Assembly: GCA_947384285.1 (NCBI GenBank)
Contig: CANDGI010000027.1
Coordinates: 1 to 38,475 of the forward strand
DNA length: 38,475 nt
From: an uncultured Lachnospiraceae bacterium
GTDB lineage: Bacteria > Bacillota > Clostridia > Lachnospirales > Lachnospiraceae
Direction of reading: 5' to 3'
In this document: in pieces, positions 1 through 9,878 of the stretch
How positions within the stretch are numbered: the stretch's first letter is position 1
How the letters are laid out: each line of letters starts with the position of its first letter
Translations under genes and position numbers: made by a program
The notes under the pieces: generated by a model
Told to the model about the DNA's origin: nothing
The model's input: only the letters and a program-made list of their open reading frames with translations
Database searches by the model: none

Positions 1-197
1 ATAAAGCTGAACCTCAGGAAGAAGCTGACAGCCAGGATAAAGCTGAACCTCAGGAGGAAGCTGACAGCCAGGATAAAGCTGAACCTCAGGAAGAAGCTGA
101 CAGCCAGGATAAAGCTGAACCTCAGGAAGAAGCTGGCAGCCAGGATAAGGTTAATCCACAGGAGGAAGCTGGCAGCCAGGATAAGGTTGAACCATAG
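1..197 (+). CDS. C-terminal end of an acidic 12-residue-repeat protein (5' end outside window)
   Basis: The reading frame enters from the left edge (codons from base 3) and ends at TAG 195-197. All 64 visible codons are tandem 12-residue units with consensus DKAEPQEEADSQ. The units drift towards the C-terminus (A to V, EP to NP, D to G at the ninth position). The visible part has no domain, membrane segment or sortase motif. It is strongly acidic, rich in Glu/Gln, and probably disordered, like the stalk or tail of a surface or secreted protein. The function cannot be told without the N-terminus. The stop codon sits where the repeat would have CAG. Reading past it gives one further degenerate unit ending at TGA 231-233, so the natural end may once have been there. 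Confidence 0.7.
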   Translation, partial: KAEPQEEADSQDKAEPQEEADSQDKAEPQEEADSQDKAEPQEEAGSQDKVNPQEEAGSQDKVEP

Positions 198-233
198 AAG
201 GAAGCTGATAACCAAGATGAGGTTAATCCGTGA
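1..233 (+). repeat. 36-bp tandem repeat, about six copies, coding
   Basis: The 36-bp unit (GAT AAA GCT GAA CCT CAG, then GAA GAA GCT GAC AGC CAG) is repeated in frame. The first three copies differ by a single base, the next two carry several changes, and the last (198-233) lies beyond a stop codon. The gradient from identical to degenerate copies is what recent expansion at the 5' side would give. The array continues out of the window to the left. Confidence 0.9.
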
Positions 234-240
234 TACAACA

Positions 241-271
241 GCCAAAATCCCCTAATCATAGGGATTTTGGC
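241..271 (+). terminator. Hairpin after the repeat gene, possible terminator
   Basis: A perfect 11-bp stem (241-251 with 261-271, arm GCCAAAATCCC) and a 9-base loop lie just after the repeat gene. The descending arm contains TTTT but no clear U-run follows, so termination is likely but not certain. Confidence 0.55.
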
Positions 272-310
272 CACCCGATATAAAGTGCAGGAATTAACAT
301 TAATTTTTAG

Positions 311-339
311 TTGATAATCTGGGCATAATAAGGTATAAT
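311..339 (+). promoter_or_regulatory. Sigma-A-type promoter for the 6S-like RNA
   Basis: TTGATA (311-316), 17-bp spacer, TATAAT (334-339). The predicted start is near 345-347, directly before the 5' arm of the closing stem of the RNA below. Confidence 0.7.
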
Positions 340-344
340 CAGTT

Positions 345-540
345 ATGGGTTAAAGTATTCCTGGGGTGTTCGATACCCTGCTATTTTGAACCTACATTTA
401 CTTTTATGGGATTCCTACATTGCCGATTGGATGTCAGGCCGCCGCAAGCAGCGGAAGGCAGAAGAGAGGCTGCGGTTACCCACCTGGCTTAGGCTAGGAG
501 TCAAAATTGCAGGAAACGGCATTTTGGGGTACTTTCCAGA
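345..540 (+). ncRNA. ssrS: Probable 6S RNA (RNA polymerase regulator)
   Basis: 6S RNA is a roughly 190-nt rod-shaped RNA that mimics an open promoter and binds sigma-A RNA polymerase. The transcript predicted here is about 190 nt. Its ends pair in a 10-bp closing stem (352-361 AAAGTATTCC with 526-535 GGGGTACTTT). It has a small GGGT/ACCC hairpin just inside the 5' arm, as in Firmicute 6S RNAs. A long internal stem includes GATTCCTA (410-417) with TAGGAGTC (495-502) and an apical CCGC/GCGG hairpin. This matches the overall 6S plan of closing stem, open central region and terminal stem. Identification is by structure, size and promoter, not by alignment. An 88-codon frame over it (386-652) is probably chance. 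The A-rich stretch 541-680 that follows shows no gene. Confidence 0.65.
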
Positions 541-680
541 AAAATTTAAAGTACAAAAGATTTTACAAAAGCGGATTGCGCATAAGTTTCAAAAGAAAAT
601 AAAAAGCACGAAAGATAGAAAGCACAAACGATATGCTTACAAAAGAATCTGAACGTACAAAGGATATAATACAAAAGAGG

Positions 681-710
681 AAAGGCTGCTTTGAGGAAAG
701 GCAGCCTTTT
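681..710 (+). terminator. Intrinsic terminator
   Basis: A 9-bp stem (AAAGGCTGC 681-689 with GCAGCCTTT 701-709) ends in a T-run. It is probably the end of any readthrough transcript from the 6S-like RNA and lies 100 bp before the next gene. Confidence 0.7.
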
Positions 711-810
711 CGCTTGATACGCAGGGGCAATGTAAGGATGGCTGTGCAGCCCGCCAGACGGCAGGATGGGCATGAAAGAAGTATAGTTTGAAAAGGGCAG
801 GAAATGTTGC

Positions 811-3075
811 ATGGAAAAGAGATATTCAGTGAAAAGGAAGAATCTTATCGCTGCAGCTGTGGCAGTAATAGTATTGGTTCTGGCCATTTTATTTATCCGT
901 ATAATAACAGAAGAAAAAGTGATTCAGGAATACAGCGATAAGTATGTGGCGATGGCAGAATTGCCCTCCCAGCTGGATTTTACATATTTTGAAGAGGCGG
1001 AATGGAAAGAGAAGATAAAAGAAATCAATGCCGGGAAGAACCTGAATGGGAAACTTACTTATGGAAAAATGAAAAAATTATTGGAACAGCTCTCTGTCCA
1101 GGAATATGTAACATATGACGGGAAGCTGCCCTGGAGCTATGTGTCCCGCCCTGAGTGGAATGGGGTGTATGAACAGATACTGGATTTGCTGGATACCGAA
1201 GGGAAGGTGTCGACAGAGAACCTGATGTTCCTTACCAAAGAGCCGGAGGCCTCAGAGGATGGGGAAACATTGCGCCGGCTGACACAAAATGGATTTTACA
1301 GCGTGGCAGAGGGCATTGATTATTTTCATGTTTATGATATGTATCAGGTATATGTAAAAAATAACCGGATTATTGGGATAAACAGTACATATAAAGGCTC
1401 ATTGACGTTGGAAAACGTGTTTGTGCATTCTACAGAGGAGGAGCAGGCGGAAATCTTATTCGAGCGGAGGAAAATCTCTGTGGATATGGAAGGGCTGAAG
1501 GAAGATATCGCAGATACCATCTGCGATATTGAGTGGACAGACCGGAAGGTTTCAGCCATCTATAAAAAAGAAGATAAGATTTCCGGCAAGGTGTTAAGCT
1601 ATAATGAGGAACAGATTGAGATTTCCGGTTATGGAACACTTCCATACAGCGGGCCTTTGAAAATATATAAGACTTATGGCACAGTGGAAGAGCTGGGGAA
1701 GTCCAAGCTTGTGATTGGAAACCTGCAGGCGGACTTTGTGGTAGCAGAAAAACAGGTCTGCGGTATTATTTTAAAAGAGCCTGCTTCCATTGAAGTAATC
1801 CGGGTGCTTCTGCTGGATGAAGAGGGCAGAAATTACCATGAAAACCCTGTTTTCACAGCAAGCGCTGATGGAACTGTGACGGTGGGCGGAAAAACAGAAC
1901 AGGTGAAGGCCAACCAGCCCATTACGGTATCAGACATTTTGAAGGAAGATTCTGAGTATGTTAAGGTTTCACTGGAAGATGAAAACGGGAGGATTTATTT
2001 TTCGGATGGAAACGGCAGCCCTATCTCTTTGGGATACCGGGGAACCTTGGAAATCCGCAAATATGAAGAAGGGTACGGTGTGGTGAATGAGGTGTCTTTG
2101 GAGCAGTACCTGTATGGGGTTGTCCCAAGCGAGATGCCAGCTTCCTATGAGCGGGAGGCATTATGCGTCCAGGCAGTCTGCGCCAGAAGCTATGCATATA
2201 TACAGCTCATGAAAGGAGATTATGCTGCATTAGGCGCCCATGTAGATGACAGCACCAGCTATCAGGTATATAATAAGCAGGAAGAGACCCCCCAGACAAA
2301 TCTTGCAGTGGACGATACGGTAGGAGAAGTGATAAAATACCAGGGGGAAGTGGCGGAAGCATACTTTTTTTCCACCTCTTGCGGCTATACGGGGGATATG
2401 GGGCTGTGGAATCTTCCGGGAGAGGAAAGATATGGGTATTTACAGGGGATTTCCCTGTTATCAGAGGAAACAGCGGCAGATATTTCCACGGAAGAAAATT
2501 TTAAAGCATTTATAGAGGATTCCCAGGTGGCGGCATATGATAGTGACAGCCCCTATTTCCGATGGCAGGCAAAGGTATCAGCTTTGGAGCAGACGGAGGC
2601 CATAAGGGAAGCCATTGCAGAACGTGCCAGGGCTAATCCTAAGAATGTCCAGATTTTAAAAGAAGATGGCGCCCAAGGGACAGAGGAAGACCTTGCAGGA
2701 TTTGGCGCTGTAAAGGAACTATCCGCAGGAGAACGGGGAGCCGGAGGCGGTATCCGTACTTTGTGCATTTCTTTTGAAAAGGGAACCGTGGATTTGTTTA
2801 CCGAATACAATGTGCGCTCTGTGCTTGGAGCCGCGGCTGAGAATTTGAAGGATAAAAACGGGGAAGCTATAGAGATGCGCCTTCTGCCCAGTGCCTACTT
2901 TACCATTGAGCCTGAAGGGCAGTCTTATGTTCTGCATGGCGGCGGTTATGGCCATGGCATAGGCATGAGCCAGAACGGGGCAAATGGAATGGCAGAAGCT
3001 GGAATGAATTATGTTGACATTCTGATGAAATTTTATCAGAATATTACGATAGAAAATATATATAATGAGGAATAA
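811..3075 (+). CDS. SpoIID/LytB domain protein (peptidoglycan remodelling)
   Basis: This 754-residue protein has a short basic N-terminus and one membrane segment (about residues 10-30, LIAAAVAVIVLVLAILFI), so the body is extracytoplasmic. The C-terminal half holds the SpoIID/LytB domain. SLEQYLYGVVPSEMPASYE at about 429-447 includes the conserved Glu of the SEMPASY motif, followed by ALCVQAVCARSYAY. Near 709-724 is the glycine-rich HGGGYGHGIGMSQNGA motif. Family members are glycan-strand hydrolases (SpoIID) or amidase enhancers (LytB). The 400-residue N-terminal region is not recognised and makes this much longer than B. subtilis SpoIID, so it is probably a SpoIID relative and not the engulfment protein itself. 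The ATG at 811 is preceded by a weak GGCAGGA. The next gene begins 2 bases after the stop, suggesting co-transcription. Confidence 0.85.
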   Translation: MEKRYSVKRKNLIAAAVAVIVLVLAILFIRIITEEKVIQEYSDKYVAMAELPSQLDFTYFEEAEWKEKIKEINAGKNLNGKLTYGKMKKLLEQLSVQEYVTYDGKLPWSYVSRPEWNGVYEQILDLLDTEGKVSTENLMFLTKEPEASEDGETLRRLTQNGFYSVAEGIDYFHVYDMYQVYVKNNRIIGINSTYKGSLTLENVFVHSTEEEQAEILFERRKISVDMEGLKEDIADTICDIEWTDRKVSAIYKKEDKISGKVLSYNEEQIEISGYGTLPYSGPLKIYKTYGTVEELGKSKLVIGNLQADFVVAEKQVCGIILKEPASIEVIRVLLLDEEGRNYHENPVFTASADGTVTVGGKTEQVKANQPITVSDILKEDSEYVKVSLEDENGRIYFSDGNGSPISLGYRGTLEIRKYEEGYGVVNEVSLEQYLYGVVPSEMPASYEREALCVQAVCARSYAYIQLMKGDYAALGAHVDDSTSYQVYNKQEETPQTNLAVDDTVGEVIKYQGEVAEAYFFSTSCGYTGDMGLWNLPGEERYGYLQGISLLSEETAADISTEENFKAFIEDSQVAAYDSDSPYFRWQAKVSALEQTEAIREAIAERARANPKNVQILKEDGAQGTEEDLAGFGAVKELSAGERGAGGGIRTLCISFEKGTVDLFTEYNVRSVLGAAAENLKDKNGEAIEMRLLPSAYFTIEPEGQSYVLHGGGYGHGIGMSQNGANGMAEAGMNYVDILMKFYQNITIENIYNEE

Positions 3076-3077
3076 TT

Positions 3078-3899
3078 ATGTTTTGGAAAATCATAGCGAG
3101 AACAAAAGCCTTCCTGCAGGAATGCAGGAGGGATAACGTCAGCGCATATGCGGCACAGTCGGCGTTTTTTATTATTATGTCTTTGATACCCTTTGCCATG
3201 CTGTTTATATCGTTGATCCAATATACCCCGGTAACAAAAAGCATGGTTATGGAGCTTATCAACCGGCTGATGCCTGGATACATTTCCCCGTTTTTAATTG
3301 GAATTATCAATGAGGTGTACCGCAATTCCGTAGGGACTGTGTCTGTGTCTGCCATTATGGCTGTCTGGTCTGCAGCCAAGGGGATTCAATGCCTGACCAA
3401 CGGGCTTAACAGCGTGTACGATATAGAGGAGACCCGGAATTGGATTTTCCTGCGTTTTAGGGCTATCCTCTATACGCTGATGCTGGTAGTTACAATTGTG
3501 GTTTCCCTTACGCTGATGGTATTTGGGAACAGCCTGCAGCATTTTATTGCAAAATATATTCCATTTGTGGCAAATATTACCCAGGGGATTTTAAAACGCC
3601 GTTCCCTGATTCTTCTGGTCATGATGATGATATTTTTCCTGCTGCTTTTTAAAATGCTTCCAAACCGGAAGGCGGAACTGAAAAGCCAGCTTCCCGGCAG
3701 CGTGATGAGCGCAGTGGGATGGTCGCTTTTGTCCTTTGGAATCTCGGTCTATGTGGATTATTTTAATGGATTTTCCATGTATGGCAGCCTGACTACGATT
3801 ATTTTAGTGATGATGTGGCTGTATTTTGGCGTCTACATTTTATTGGTGTGTGCGGAAATCAATAAGATGTATGAGGAATACCGGGAAGGAAAAGTCTGA
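3078..3899 (+). CDS. YihY/BrkB-family integral membrane protein
   Basis: This 273-residue protein has about six hydrophobic segments. The N-terminal signature is typical of the YihY/BrkB (formerly 'ribonuclease BN') family: NVSAYAAQSAFFIIMSLIPF near residues 20-39, then a segment with AVWSAAKGIQCLTNGLN, and a final pair of helices around LTTIILVMMWLYFGVYILL. The family is sometimes linked to transport or envelope functions, but no biochemical role is established. The old RNase BN name is an error in the family history. The start lies 2 bases after the SpoIID-type gene, with GAGGA inside that gene's end as ribosome binding site. Confidence 0.85.
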   Translation: MFWKIIARTKAFLQECRRDNVSAYAAQSAFFIIMSLIPFAMLFISLIQYTPVTKSMVMELINRLMPGYISPFLIGIINEVYRNSVGTVSVSAIMAVWSAAKGIQCLTNGLNSVYDIEETRNWIFLRFRAILYTLMLVVTIVVSLTLMVFGNSLQHFIAKYIPFVANITQGILKRRSLILLVMMMIFFLLLFKMLPNRKAELKSQLPGSVMSAVGWSLLSFGISVYVDYFNGFSMYGSLTTIILVMMWLYFGVYILLVCAEINKMYEEYREGKV

Positions 3900-3909
3900 A
3901 AAACCAGGG

Positions 3910-3938
3910 ATGACATTTTAAATTGAATGTGATAAACT
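3910..3938 (+). promoter_or_regulatory. Possible promoter for ftsK/spoIIIE
   Basis: ATGACA (3910-3915), 17-bp spacer, TAAACT (3933-3938). The -10 matches only 4 of 6 positions, so this is tentative. Confidence 0.3.
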
Positions 3939-3976
3939 GTAATTTGGAAATGAATGACAGTTTGGGAGGAAGTCGT

Positions 3977-6900
3977 ATGGCGTCAAAACCAAAGAATGCA
4001 GCAAAAGGGAAAAATACAAGAGGAAAAAGCGCTTCTGGAAAGAACGGGAAGGCAGCAGGAGGCAGCCAGGAAGTATCTTTTGGCAGTGAAGTGGCTCTTT
4101 TGATTATATTGGCAGTTTGTATTATTTTGTTTATCAGCAATTTTGGAATTGGAGGGTTTGTAGGAGAAAAGGTAAGTGGGTTCTGCTTTGGAGTATTTGG
4201 AATGATGGCGTATCTGTTTCCAGTTTGCTTTTTTATAGGAGCAGCTTTTTTTGTGTCCAATCGGGACAACAGCATAGCTATGGTAAAAATAGTGGCTGGC
4301 GTGATATTTGTGGTGTTCCTGTGCTTGTTTATGGAATTAGCGGCAGGGGATTCCTCTGATTATCAGATAGAAAAATCATTCCAGTATGCGGCAGAGCATA
4401 AGAGCGGAGGCGGAGCGCTGGGAGGAATGTTAGCCTTTGTGCTATGTCCCGCCATTGGAAGAATCGGGACATATGTGCTGGATATTATTGCCTTGATTAT
4501 TTCCATGGTGCTTTTGACCGAGCGGTCCTTTTTGAACGGCTTGAGAAAGGGCAGCAGGAAAATGTATGATACGGCACGGGAGGATGCTGCAAGGCGCAGG
4601 GAAGCAAAGGAGCTGCAAAGAGAGGAGCAGGTTCAGAGGAGAATCGATAAAAAAGCGGAAGGGGTGGCGCTGGATACAAGAATCCTTCCAATCTCTTCCA
4701 AGCGTTCTGACAATATTAGTGAATTAAAGCTTCCGAAGGAGACGGAGGCTCTTTCTAAGGAGCTGCAGGCAAAGCTGGCTGTTGGGAAAGAGGAAATCAA
4801 AAAAAGCGCATCAGGAGGTATTACGGGCTGGAATTTCCATGAAAACCCTTCGCCCGTTTCTATCGTGGAAATGCCGGTGGCAGCAGAAGCAGAATCTTCC
4901 CGGAAGGCGGTTCCCGACAGTGCCGCGAAAGAAAGTCCATTGCAGGGAGGATTTTCCCAGCCGATGAAGGAGGAGACGCTGTCCCAGGGGATATTTTCTG
5001 AGCCGGTAGTAGTAGAAAAAGTAAGAAAAAGCCCCAGAAGAAGCAGAGGGAGATCGGACAAGATACCATTTCCAGCGGAAAACCTCGACCAGATGTGGCA
5101 GCCGGAAACGGAAATACTTCTTCCAAGGGAAGAACCTGTGGTCATCCACTCAGAGCCCTCCGGCGCATTTGGGGAAATGGAAGAAAAGACATTGCCAGGA
5201 GCAGAAATTTCAGATGATATCCTGGATGGGTTAGAGTCTGCCATTATCTCAGAAGCAGTTCAGGAGCAGAACGCATTAGATTTGGCACAGTCTAAAGATA
5301 CTATGGCAGAACAGGCAGTTCAGGAAGCGGATTGGGGAACCGGGCAGGATTCCATGCCAGGACAGGCATCTATGGACGGAGATTGGGCGGATGGAATGGA
5401 ACCCTTATCTGCACATACAGATGAAAAGCCTGAGACAGAACCAGTATCAGAACATAGCGTTACAGGCTGGGGGCTGGAGCCGGCAGGAAATGCCCAAAGG
5501 CAGCCGAATGCCCAGCCGGCGGGCAGCGCGCCAGGGCAGCAGAATGCCAAGCCAGCAGCCAACACCCCAGGGCAGCAGATGCTGCACCAGCCAGCGGGCA
5601 GCGCCCCAGGGCAGCAGATGCCGCACCAAACAGCGGGCAGCGCCCCAGGGCAGCAGATATCGGCACCGCAGACTATGCCAAGGCCAGCCCTGGAACAGAA
5701 GAAGCCATATGTATTTCCGCCGGTTTCCCTGCTGAAGGAAGGAACCAGCGCCCAGGGCGATTCCAGAATGCATTTGCAGGAAACCGCCCTGAAGCTGCAG
5801 CAGACCTTGAAGAATTTCGGCGTCAACGTTACGATTACAGATGTAAGCTGCGGCCCAAGCGTTACCCGCTATGAAATGCAGCCGGAAATGGGCGTAAAGG
5901 TCAGCAAAATTGTAAATCTGGCAGATGACATTAAGTTGAATCTGGCGGCAGCGGATATCCGCATTGAAGCTCCGATTCCAGGGAAGGCAGCCGTAGGGAT
6001 TGAGGTTCCCAACAAGGAAAATGTGATGGTACGGTTCCGGGAAATGATAGAAACAGAAGAATTCCAGAAACATAAATCCAGCATCTGCTTTACCGCAGGG
6101 AAGGATATCGGCGGACAGCCGGTGGTAGCTGATATTGCAAAGATGCCCCATCTTCTGATTGCCGGAGCCACCGGCTCTGGAAAATCTGTGTGCATCAATA
6201 CCATTATCATGAGTATCCTCTATAAAGCGGACCCGGAAGATGTGAAGCTGATTTTGATTGACCCCAAGGTGGTAGAATTAAGCGTTTATAATGGGATTCC
6301 CCACCTGCTGATTCCTGTGGTGACAGATCCGAAAAAAGCCGCCGGGGCGCTTCACTGGGCTGTGGCGGAAATGATGGACCGATATCAGAAATTTGCAGAC
6401 TGCCAGGTAAGGGATTTGAAAGGATACAATCAGAAGGTCGCAGCCATTGCCCAGGTGGACGATGAGACAAAGCCCTCAAAATTACCTCAGATTGTGGTAG
6501 TGGTGGACGAGCTGGCAGATCTTATGATGGTGGCGCCAGGAGATGTGGAAGACGCAATCTGCCGCCTTGCCCAGCTGGCAAGGGCAGCTGGCATCCATCT
6601 GATCATTGCCACCCAGCGGCCTTCGGTAGATGTGATCACCGGGTTGATTAAAGCCAACATGCCTTCCCGTATTGCATTTTCGGTATCCTCCGGCGTAGAT
6701 TCCAGGACGATTCTTGATATGAATGGGGCAGAGAAGCTTTTGGGAAATGGAGACATGCTGTTTTACCCCCAAGGATACCAGAAGCCCCTTCGGGTACAAG
6801 GGCCTTTTGTCTCTGACCCGGAGGTGGAAGCGGTGGTGGATTTCCTGAAAAAACAAAGCACCGTGGTATACAGCTCCGAGATAGAAGAGAAGATGGCCAC

Positions 6901-7165
6901 AGCTTCTTCCGGCCATGGCGCGGGCCCAGGCGGAGGAAATGAAAGGGATGCCTATTTTGTGGAAGCAGGAAAATTTGTCATAGAGAAAGAGAAGGGTTCC
7001 ATCGGCATGCTGCAGCGCATGTTTAAGGTTGGTTTCAACCGGGCAGCAAGAATTATGGATCAATTAGAAGAAGCTGGGGTGGTAGGGCCGGAAGAAGGGA
7101 CAAAGCCCCGGAAGATATTAATGTCCTTATCGGAGTTTGAAGAGTATGTGGATGAATATGTATAA
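3977..7165 (+). CDS. ftsK: DNA translocase FtsK/SpoIIIE
   Basis: FtsK/SpoIIIE is a membrane-anchored hexameric motor that pumps chromosomal DNA through the closing septum. This copy has 1062 residues. The N-terminal region (about 30-190) has four membrane segments. A long low-complexity linker (about 190-590) includes a Pro/Gln repeat. The alpha/beta motor follows, with Walker A GATGSGKS at 730-737 and Walker [13 protein letters not shown]. At the end is a winged-helix gamma domain (from [20 protein letters not shown]). The start is ATG 3977, behind GGGAGGA (3964-3970); the frame is open further upstream, but those 18 codons have no ribosome binding site. The linker is longer than in B. subtilis SpoIIIE (about 790 residues in total). 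Whether it serves vegetative division or sporulation cannot be told here. Confidence 0.93.
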   Translation: MASKPKNAAKGKNTRGKSASGKNGKAAGGSQEVSFGSEVALLIILAVCIILFISNFGIGGFVGEKVSGFCFGVFGMMAYLFPVCFFIGAAFFVSNRDNSIAMVKIVAGVIFVVFLCLFMELAAGDSSDYQIEKSFQYAAEHKSGGGALGGMLAFVLCPAIGRIGTYVLDIIALIISMVLLTERSFLNGLRKGSRKMYDTAREDAARRREAKELQREEQVQRRIDKKAEGVALDTRILPISSKRSDNISELKLPKETEALSKELQAKLAVGKEEIKKSASGGITGWNFHENPSPVSIVEMPVAAEAESSRKAVPDSAAKESPLQGGFSQPMKEETLSQGIFSEPVVVEKVRKSPRRSRGRSDKIPFPAENLDQMWQPETEILLPREEPVVIHSEPSGAFGEMEEKTLPGAEISDDILDGLESAIISEAVQEQNALDLAQSKDTMAEQAVQEADWGTGQDSMPGQASMDGDWADGMEPLSAHTDEKPETEPVSEHSVTGWGLEPAGNAQRQPNAQPAGSAPGQQNAKPAANTPGQQMLHQPAGSAPGQQMPHQTAGSAPGQQISAPQTMPRPALEQKKPYVFPPVSLLKEGTSAQGDSRMHLQETALKLQQTLKNFGVNVTITDVSCGPSVTRYEMQPEMGVKVSKIVNLADDIKLNLAAADIRIEAPIPGKAAVGIEVPNKENVMVRFREMIETEEFQKHKSSICFTAGKDIGGQPVVADIAKMPHLLIAGATGSGKSVCINTIIMSILYKADPEDVKLILIDPKVVELSVYNGIPHLLIPVVTDPKKAAGALHWAVAEMMDRYQKFADCQVRDLKGYNQKVAAIAQVDDETKPSKLPQIVVVVDELADLMMVAPGDVEDAICRLAQLARAAGIHLIIATQRPSVDVITGLIKANMPSRIAFSVSSGVDSRTILDMNGAEKLLGNGDMLFYPQGYQKPLRVQGPFVSDPEVEAVVDFLKKQSTVVYSSEIEEKMATASSGHGAGPGGGNERDAYFVEAGKFVIEKEKGSIGMLQRMFKVGFNRAARIMDQLEEAGVVGPEEGTKPRKILMSLSEFEEYVDEYV
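5512..5656 (+). repeat. 36/39-bp coding repeats in the FtsK linker
   Basis: Four copies of a 12-13-residue unit around PAGSAPGQQ. The CCAGGGCAGCAG core recurs at 5531, 5567, 5606 and 5645, spaced 36, 39 and 39 bp. The last two copies are almost identical, which points to recent duplication in a disordered linker. Confidence 0.85.
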
Positions 7166-7203
7166 ATCTGATAATCTTTCTATCATGATATCTACATTTT
7201 ATC

Positions 7204-7232
7204 TATGATAACGGGCTGGATTGTGGTAATAT
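7204..7232 (+). promoter_or_regulatory. Possible extended -10 promoter for fhs-folD
   Basis: TGGTAATAT (7224-7232) reads as an extended -10 with a poor -35 (TATGAT, 7204-7209). It is followed by a 50-nt leader to the fhs start. No riboswitch fold is evident in the 116-bp gap. Confidence 0.35.
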
Positions 7233-7281
7233 ATATTTATATACAGAAGAGAGAACATACTGTGGTACATGGGAGGTAAAA

Positions 7282-8952
7282 ATGAAAACAGATATCCAAA
7301 TCGCGCAGGAAGCAAAAATGCTTCCAATCAAAGATGTTGCAGCACAGTTAGGAATAGAAGAAGATGAGCTGGAGTTATATGGAAAATACAAGGCAAAGCT
7401 GTCAAATGGATTGATGGATCGGATAAAGGACCAGAAAAATGGAAAATTGATTCTTGTAACAGCGATCAATCCAACTCCGGCAGGGGAAGGGAAGACCACA
7501 ACCAGCGTAGGCTTGGGACAGGCCTTTGGAAAGCTTGGAAAGAAAGCGGTTCTTGCTTTGCGGGAGCCTTCCCTGGGGCCGTGCTTTGGAATTAAGGGCG
7601 GCGCAGCCGGAGGCGGCTATGCCCAGGTGGTTCCTATGGAGGATTTGAATCTTCATTTTACCGGAGATTTCCATGCCATTACCTCAGCGAATAATCTGCT
7701 GGCCGCTTTGCTGGACAATCACATCCAGCAAGGGAATTTATTGGGGATTGATCCCAGGCAGGTGGTGTGGAAGAGGTGCCTGGATATGAATGACCGGGTG
7801 CTTCGGAATATTGTGACAGGGCTTGGAAGCAAAATGGACGGAATGGTCCGGGAAGACCATTTTGTCATTACGGTTGCATCTGAGATTATGGCGGTATTGT
7901 GCCTGGCAGAAGATATGGCAGATTTGAAAAAGCGTCTGGGCAGAATGATTGCAGCTTATAATTTTGAAGGGAAGCCTGTGACTGCCGATGACCTTAAGGC
8001 CACGGGAGCGATGGCAGCTCTCCTAAAGGATGCGCTGAAACCAAACTTAATCCAGACCCTGGAGCATACACCAGCCATTGTTCATGGAGGGCCTTTTGCG
8101 AATATTGCCCATGGCTGCAATAGTGTCCGTGCCACAAAGACAGCTTTGAAGCTGGCAGATTATGTGGTGACAGAAGCAGGGTTCGGCGCAGATTTGGGCG
8201 CTGAGAAATTTATGGATATCAAGTGCCGGATGGCAGGGCTTCGCCCAGATGCTGTAGTTCTTGTGGCAACCATCCGGGCGTTAAAATACAACGGCGGGGC
8301 GCCAAAGGCAGAGCTTTCCAAGGAAAACCTGGAAGCGTTAGAGAAGGGGATTGTAAACCTGGAGAAGCATATTGAGAACCTGCAGAAATATCAGGTTCCG
8401 GTTGTGGTAACCTTGAATTCTTTTGTCACGGATTCCAAAGCGGAAACAGCGTTCGTAGAGCAGTTCTGCAAAGAGCGGGGATGTGAGTTTGCCCTGTCAG
8501 AGGTGTGGGAAAAAGGCGGAGAAGGCGGCATTGTGCTGGCAGAAAAGGTTTTGGAGACAATAGAAACCAAAGAAAGCAGGTTTGCTCCTTTATACGAAGA
8601 TACGCTTTCCCTGACAGAGAAAATTGAAACAGTTGCAAAAGAAATTTATGGTGCAGACGGGGTAACCTATGCTCCGGCGGCATCCAAGGAATTAAAGAGA
8701 ATCGAGGATCTTGGAATGGGCAGCTTTCCAGTCTGCATGGCAAAGACACAGTATTCTTTGTCGGATGACCAGGCAAAATTAGGAAGGCCTACGGGATTTA
8801 CCGTGAATGTCCGGGAAGTGTATGCATCTGCCGGGGCAGGCTTTGTGGTTGCGGTTACAGGAGCGATTATGACAATGCCAGGGCTGGGAAAGACGCCGGC
8901 AGCCTACCAGATTGACGTGGACGAGGAAGGAAACATTACAGGATTATTTTAG
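7282..8952 (+). CDS. fhs: Formate-tetrahydrofolate ligase
   Basis: It makes 10-formyl-tetrahydrofolate from formate, THF and ATP in the cytoplasm, feeding purine synthesis and, in acetogens, the methyl branch of the Wood-Ljungdahl pathway. The 556-residue length is the family's normal size. The P-loop [10 protein letters not shown] is at 64-73, followed by the conserved block [20 protein letters not shown] and by [26 protein letters not shown] stands 7 bases before ATG 7282. The next gene, folD, acts on the same product and lies 74 bp downstream, so the two form a one-carbon unit. Their presence does not prove acetogenesis, because no CO-dehydrogenase genes are in view. Confidence 0.96.
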   Translation: MKTDIQIAQEAKMLPIKDVAAQLGIEEDELELYGKYKAKLSNGLMDRIKDQKNGKLILVTAINPTPAGEGKTTTSVGLGQAFGKLGKKAVLALREPSLGPCFGIKGGAAGGGYAQVVPMEDLNLHFTGDFHAITSANNLLAALLDNHIQQGNLLGIDPRQVVWKRCLDMNDRVLRNIVTGLGSKMDGMVREDHFVITVASEIMAVLCLAEDMADLKKRLGRMIAAYNFEGKPVTADDLKATGAMAALLKDALKPNLIQTLEHTPAIVHGGPFANIAHGCNSVRATKTALKLADYVVTEAGFGADLGAEKFMDIKCRMAGLRPDAVVLVATIRALKYNGGAPKAELSKENLEALEKGIVNLEKHIENLQKYQVPVVVTLNSFVTDSKAETAFVEQFCKERGCEFALSEVWEKGGEGGIVLAEKVLETIETKESRFAPLYEDTLSLTEKIETVAKEIYGADGVTYAPAASKELKRIEDLGMGSFPVCMAKTQYSLSDDQAKLGRPTGFTVNVREVYASAGAGFVVAVTGAIMTMPGLGKTPAAYQIDVDEEGNITGLF

Positions 8953-9026
8953 TGCATCCTTGCATTAATTTCTGAGTAATACGGCGCTGTACTGGCAGAA
9001 AGTTTACAGAGTAGAAAGGAAAAATC

Positions 9027-9878
9027 ATGGCAGTAATTATAGATGGAAAAAAAATATCCCAGCAGATCAAAGATGAATTAAAAGAAAAAGTGGAAAAGCT
9101 GCGCATGGAAGGAAAGACAGGAGCCCTTGCAGTAATCCAGGTGGGAGCAGATCCGGCTTCCAGCGTTTACGTACGGAATAAGAAAAATGCCTGCGCATAC
9201 ATTGGCATTGAATCCCTGGCCTATGAATTGCCGGAGGATACATCGGAGGATGCGCTGCTGCAATTGGTGGAGGAATTGAATGGAAAGGAAGAGGTAAAGG
9301 GAATCTTAGTGCAGCTCCCCCTTCCGAGCCATATCTGTGAGGATAAGGTGATTCAGGCAATCAGCCCAGGAAAGGACGTGGACGGGTTTCACCCCCAAAG
9401 CGTGGGAGCCATGGCCATCGGGGAGAAAGGGTTCTTATCCTGTACCCCGGCAGGAATCATTGAGCTTTTGAAGCGTTCCGGGATAGAGATGGAAGGAAAG
9501 CGCTGTGTGGTAATCGGCAGGAGCAATATTGTAGGAAAGCCTATGGCGCTTTTGATGCTGCGTGAAAACGCTACGGTTACAATTACCCATTCCAGGACGA
9601 AAAACCTTCCGGAAATCTGCAGGCAGGCGGATATTTTGATTGCAGCCTTGGGAAAACCCCGGTTTATCGGCGCTGAATATGTGAAGGAAGGCGCGGTGGT
9701 GGTTGATGTGGGAATCCACCGGGATGAAAATAATAAATTATGCGGAGATGTGAAATTTGAGGAAGTGGAGAAGATTGCTTCTGCAATCACGCCGGTGCCA
9801 GGGGGCGTAGGCCCCATGACCATTGCGATGCTGATGAATAACTGTGTACAGGGCATGGAAGAGGAACCGAAAGCATGA
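9027..9878 (+). CDS. folD: Bifunctional methylene-THF dehydrogenase / methenyl-THF cyclohydrolase
   Basis: FolD interconverts 5,10-methylene-THF, 5,10-methenyl-THF and 10-formyl-THF using NADP, continuing the pathway from fhs. The 283 residues are a full-length protein. The family motifs are all present: YVRNKKNACAYIGI with the catalytic Lys of the YxxxK type near residue 55, GILVQLPLP, PGKDVDGFHP, the nucleotide-binding VVIGRSNIVGKPMA, and the C-terminal TPVPGGVGPMT. ATG 9027 follows AGAAAGGA. The last codons overlap the next gene by four bases (ATGA), implying translational coupling with the zinc-ribbon/TPR protein. Confidence 0.96.
   Translation: MAVIIDGKKISQQIKDELKEKVEKLRMEGKTGALAVIQVGADPASSVYVRNKKNACAYIGIESLAYELPEDTSEDALLQLVEELNGKEEVKGILVQLPLPSHICEDKVIQAISPGKDVDGFHPQSVGAMAIGEKGFLSCTPAGIIELLKRSGIEMEGKRCVVIGRSNIVGKPMALLMLRENATVTITHSRTKNLPEICRQADILIAALGKPRFIGAEYVKEGAVVVDVGIHRDENNKLCGDVKFEEVEKIASAITPVPGGVGPMTIAMLMNNCVQGMEEEPKA

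Noticed and set aside
345-540. SRP RNA or RNase P RNA instead of 6S
   Set aside because: No GGAAGGAAGCAG-type SRP core and no conserved RNase P P4 motifs; a closing stem with about 190 nt fits 6S better.
386-652. 88-codon frame after the first promoter
   Set aside because: It overlaps the 6S-like RNA, has no ribosome binding site, and its Lys-rich end comes from A-rich non-coding DNA.
5447-6151. Long open frame antisense to ftsK
   Set aside because: Its composition mirrors the GC-rich repeat and ftsK codons, with no ribosome binding site or known domain. It is a shadow of ftsK.
7166-7281. THF riboswitch upstream of fhs
   Set aside because: The 116-bp gap lacks the conserved THF-riboswitch core and any terminator alternative.
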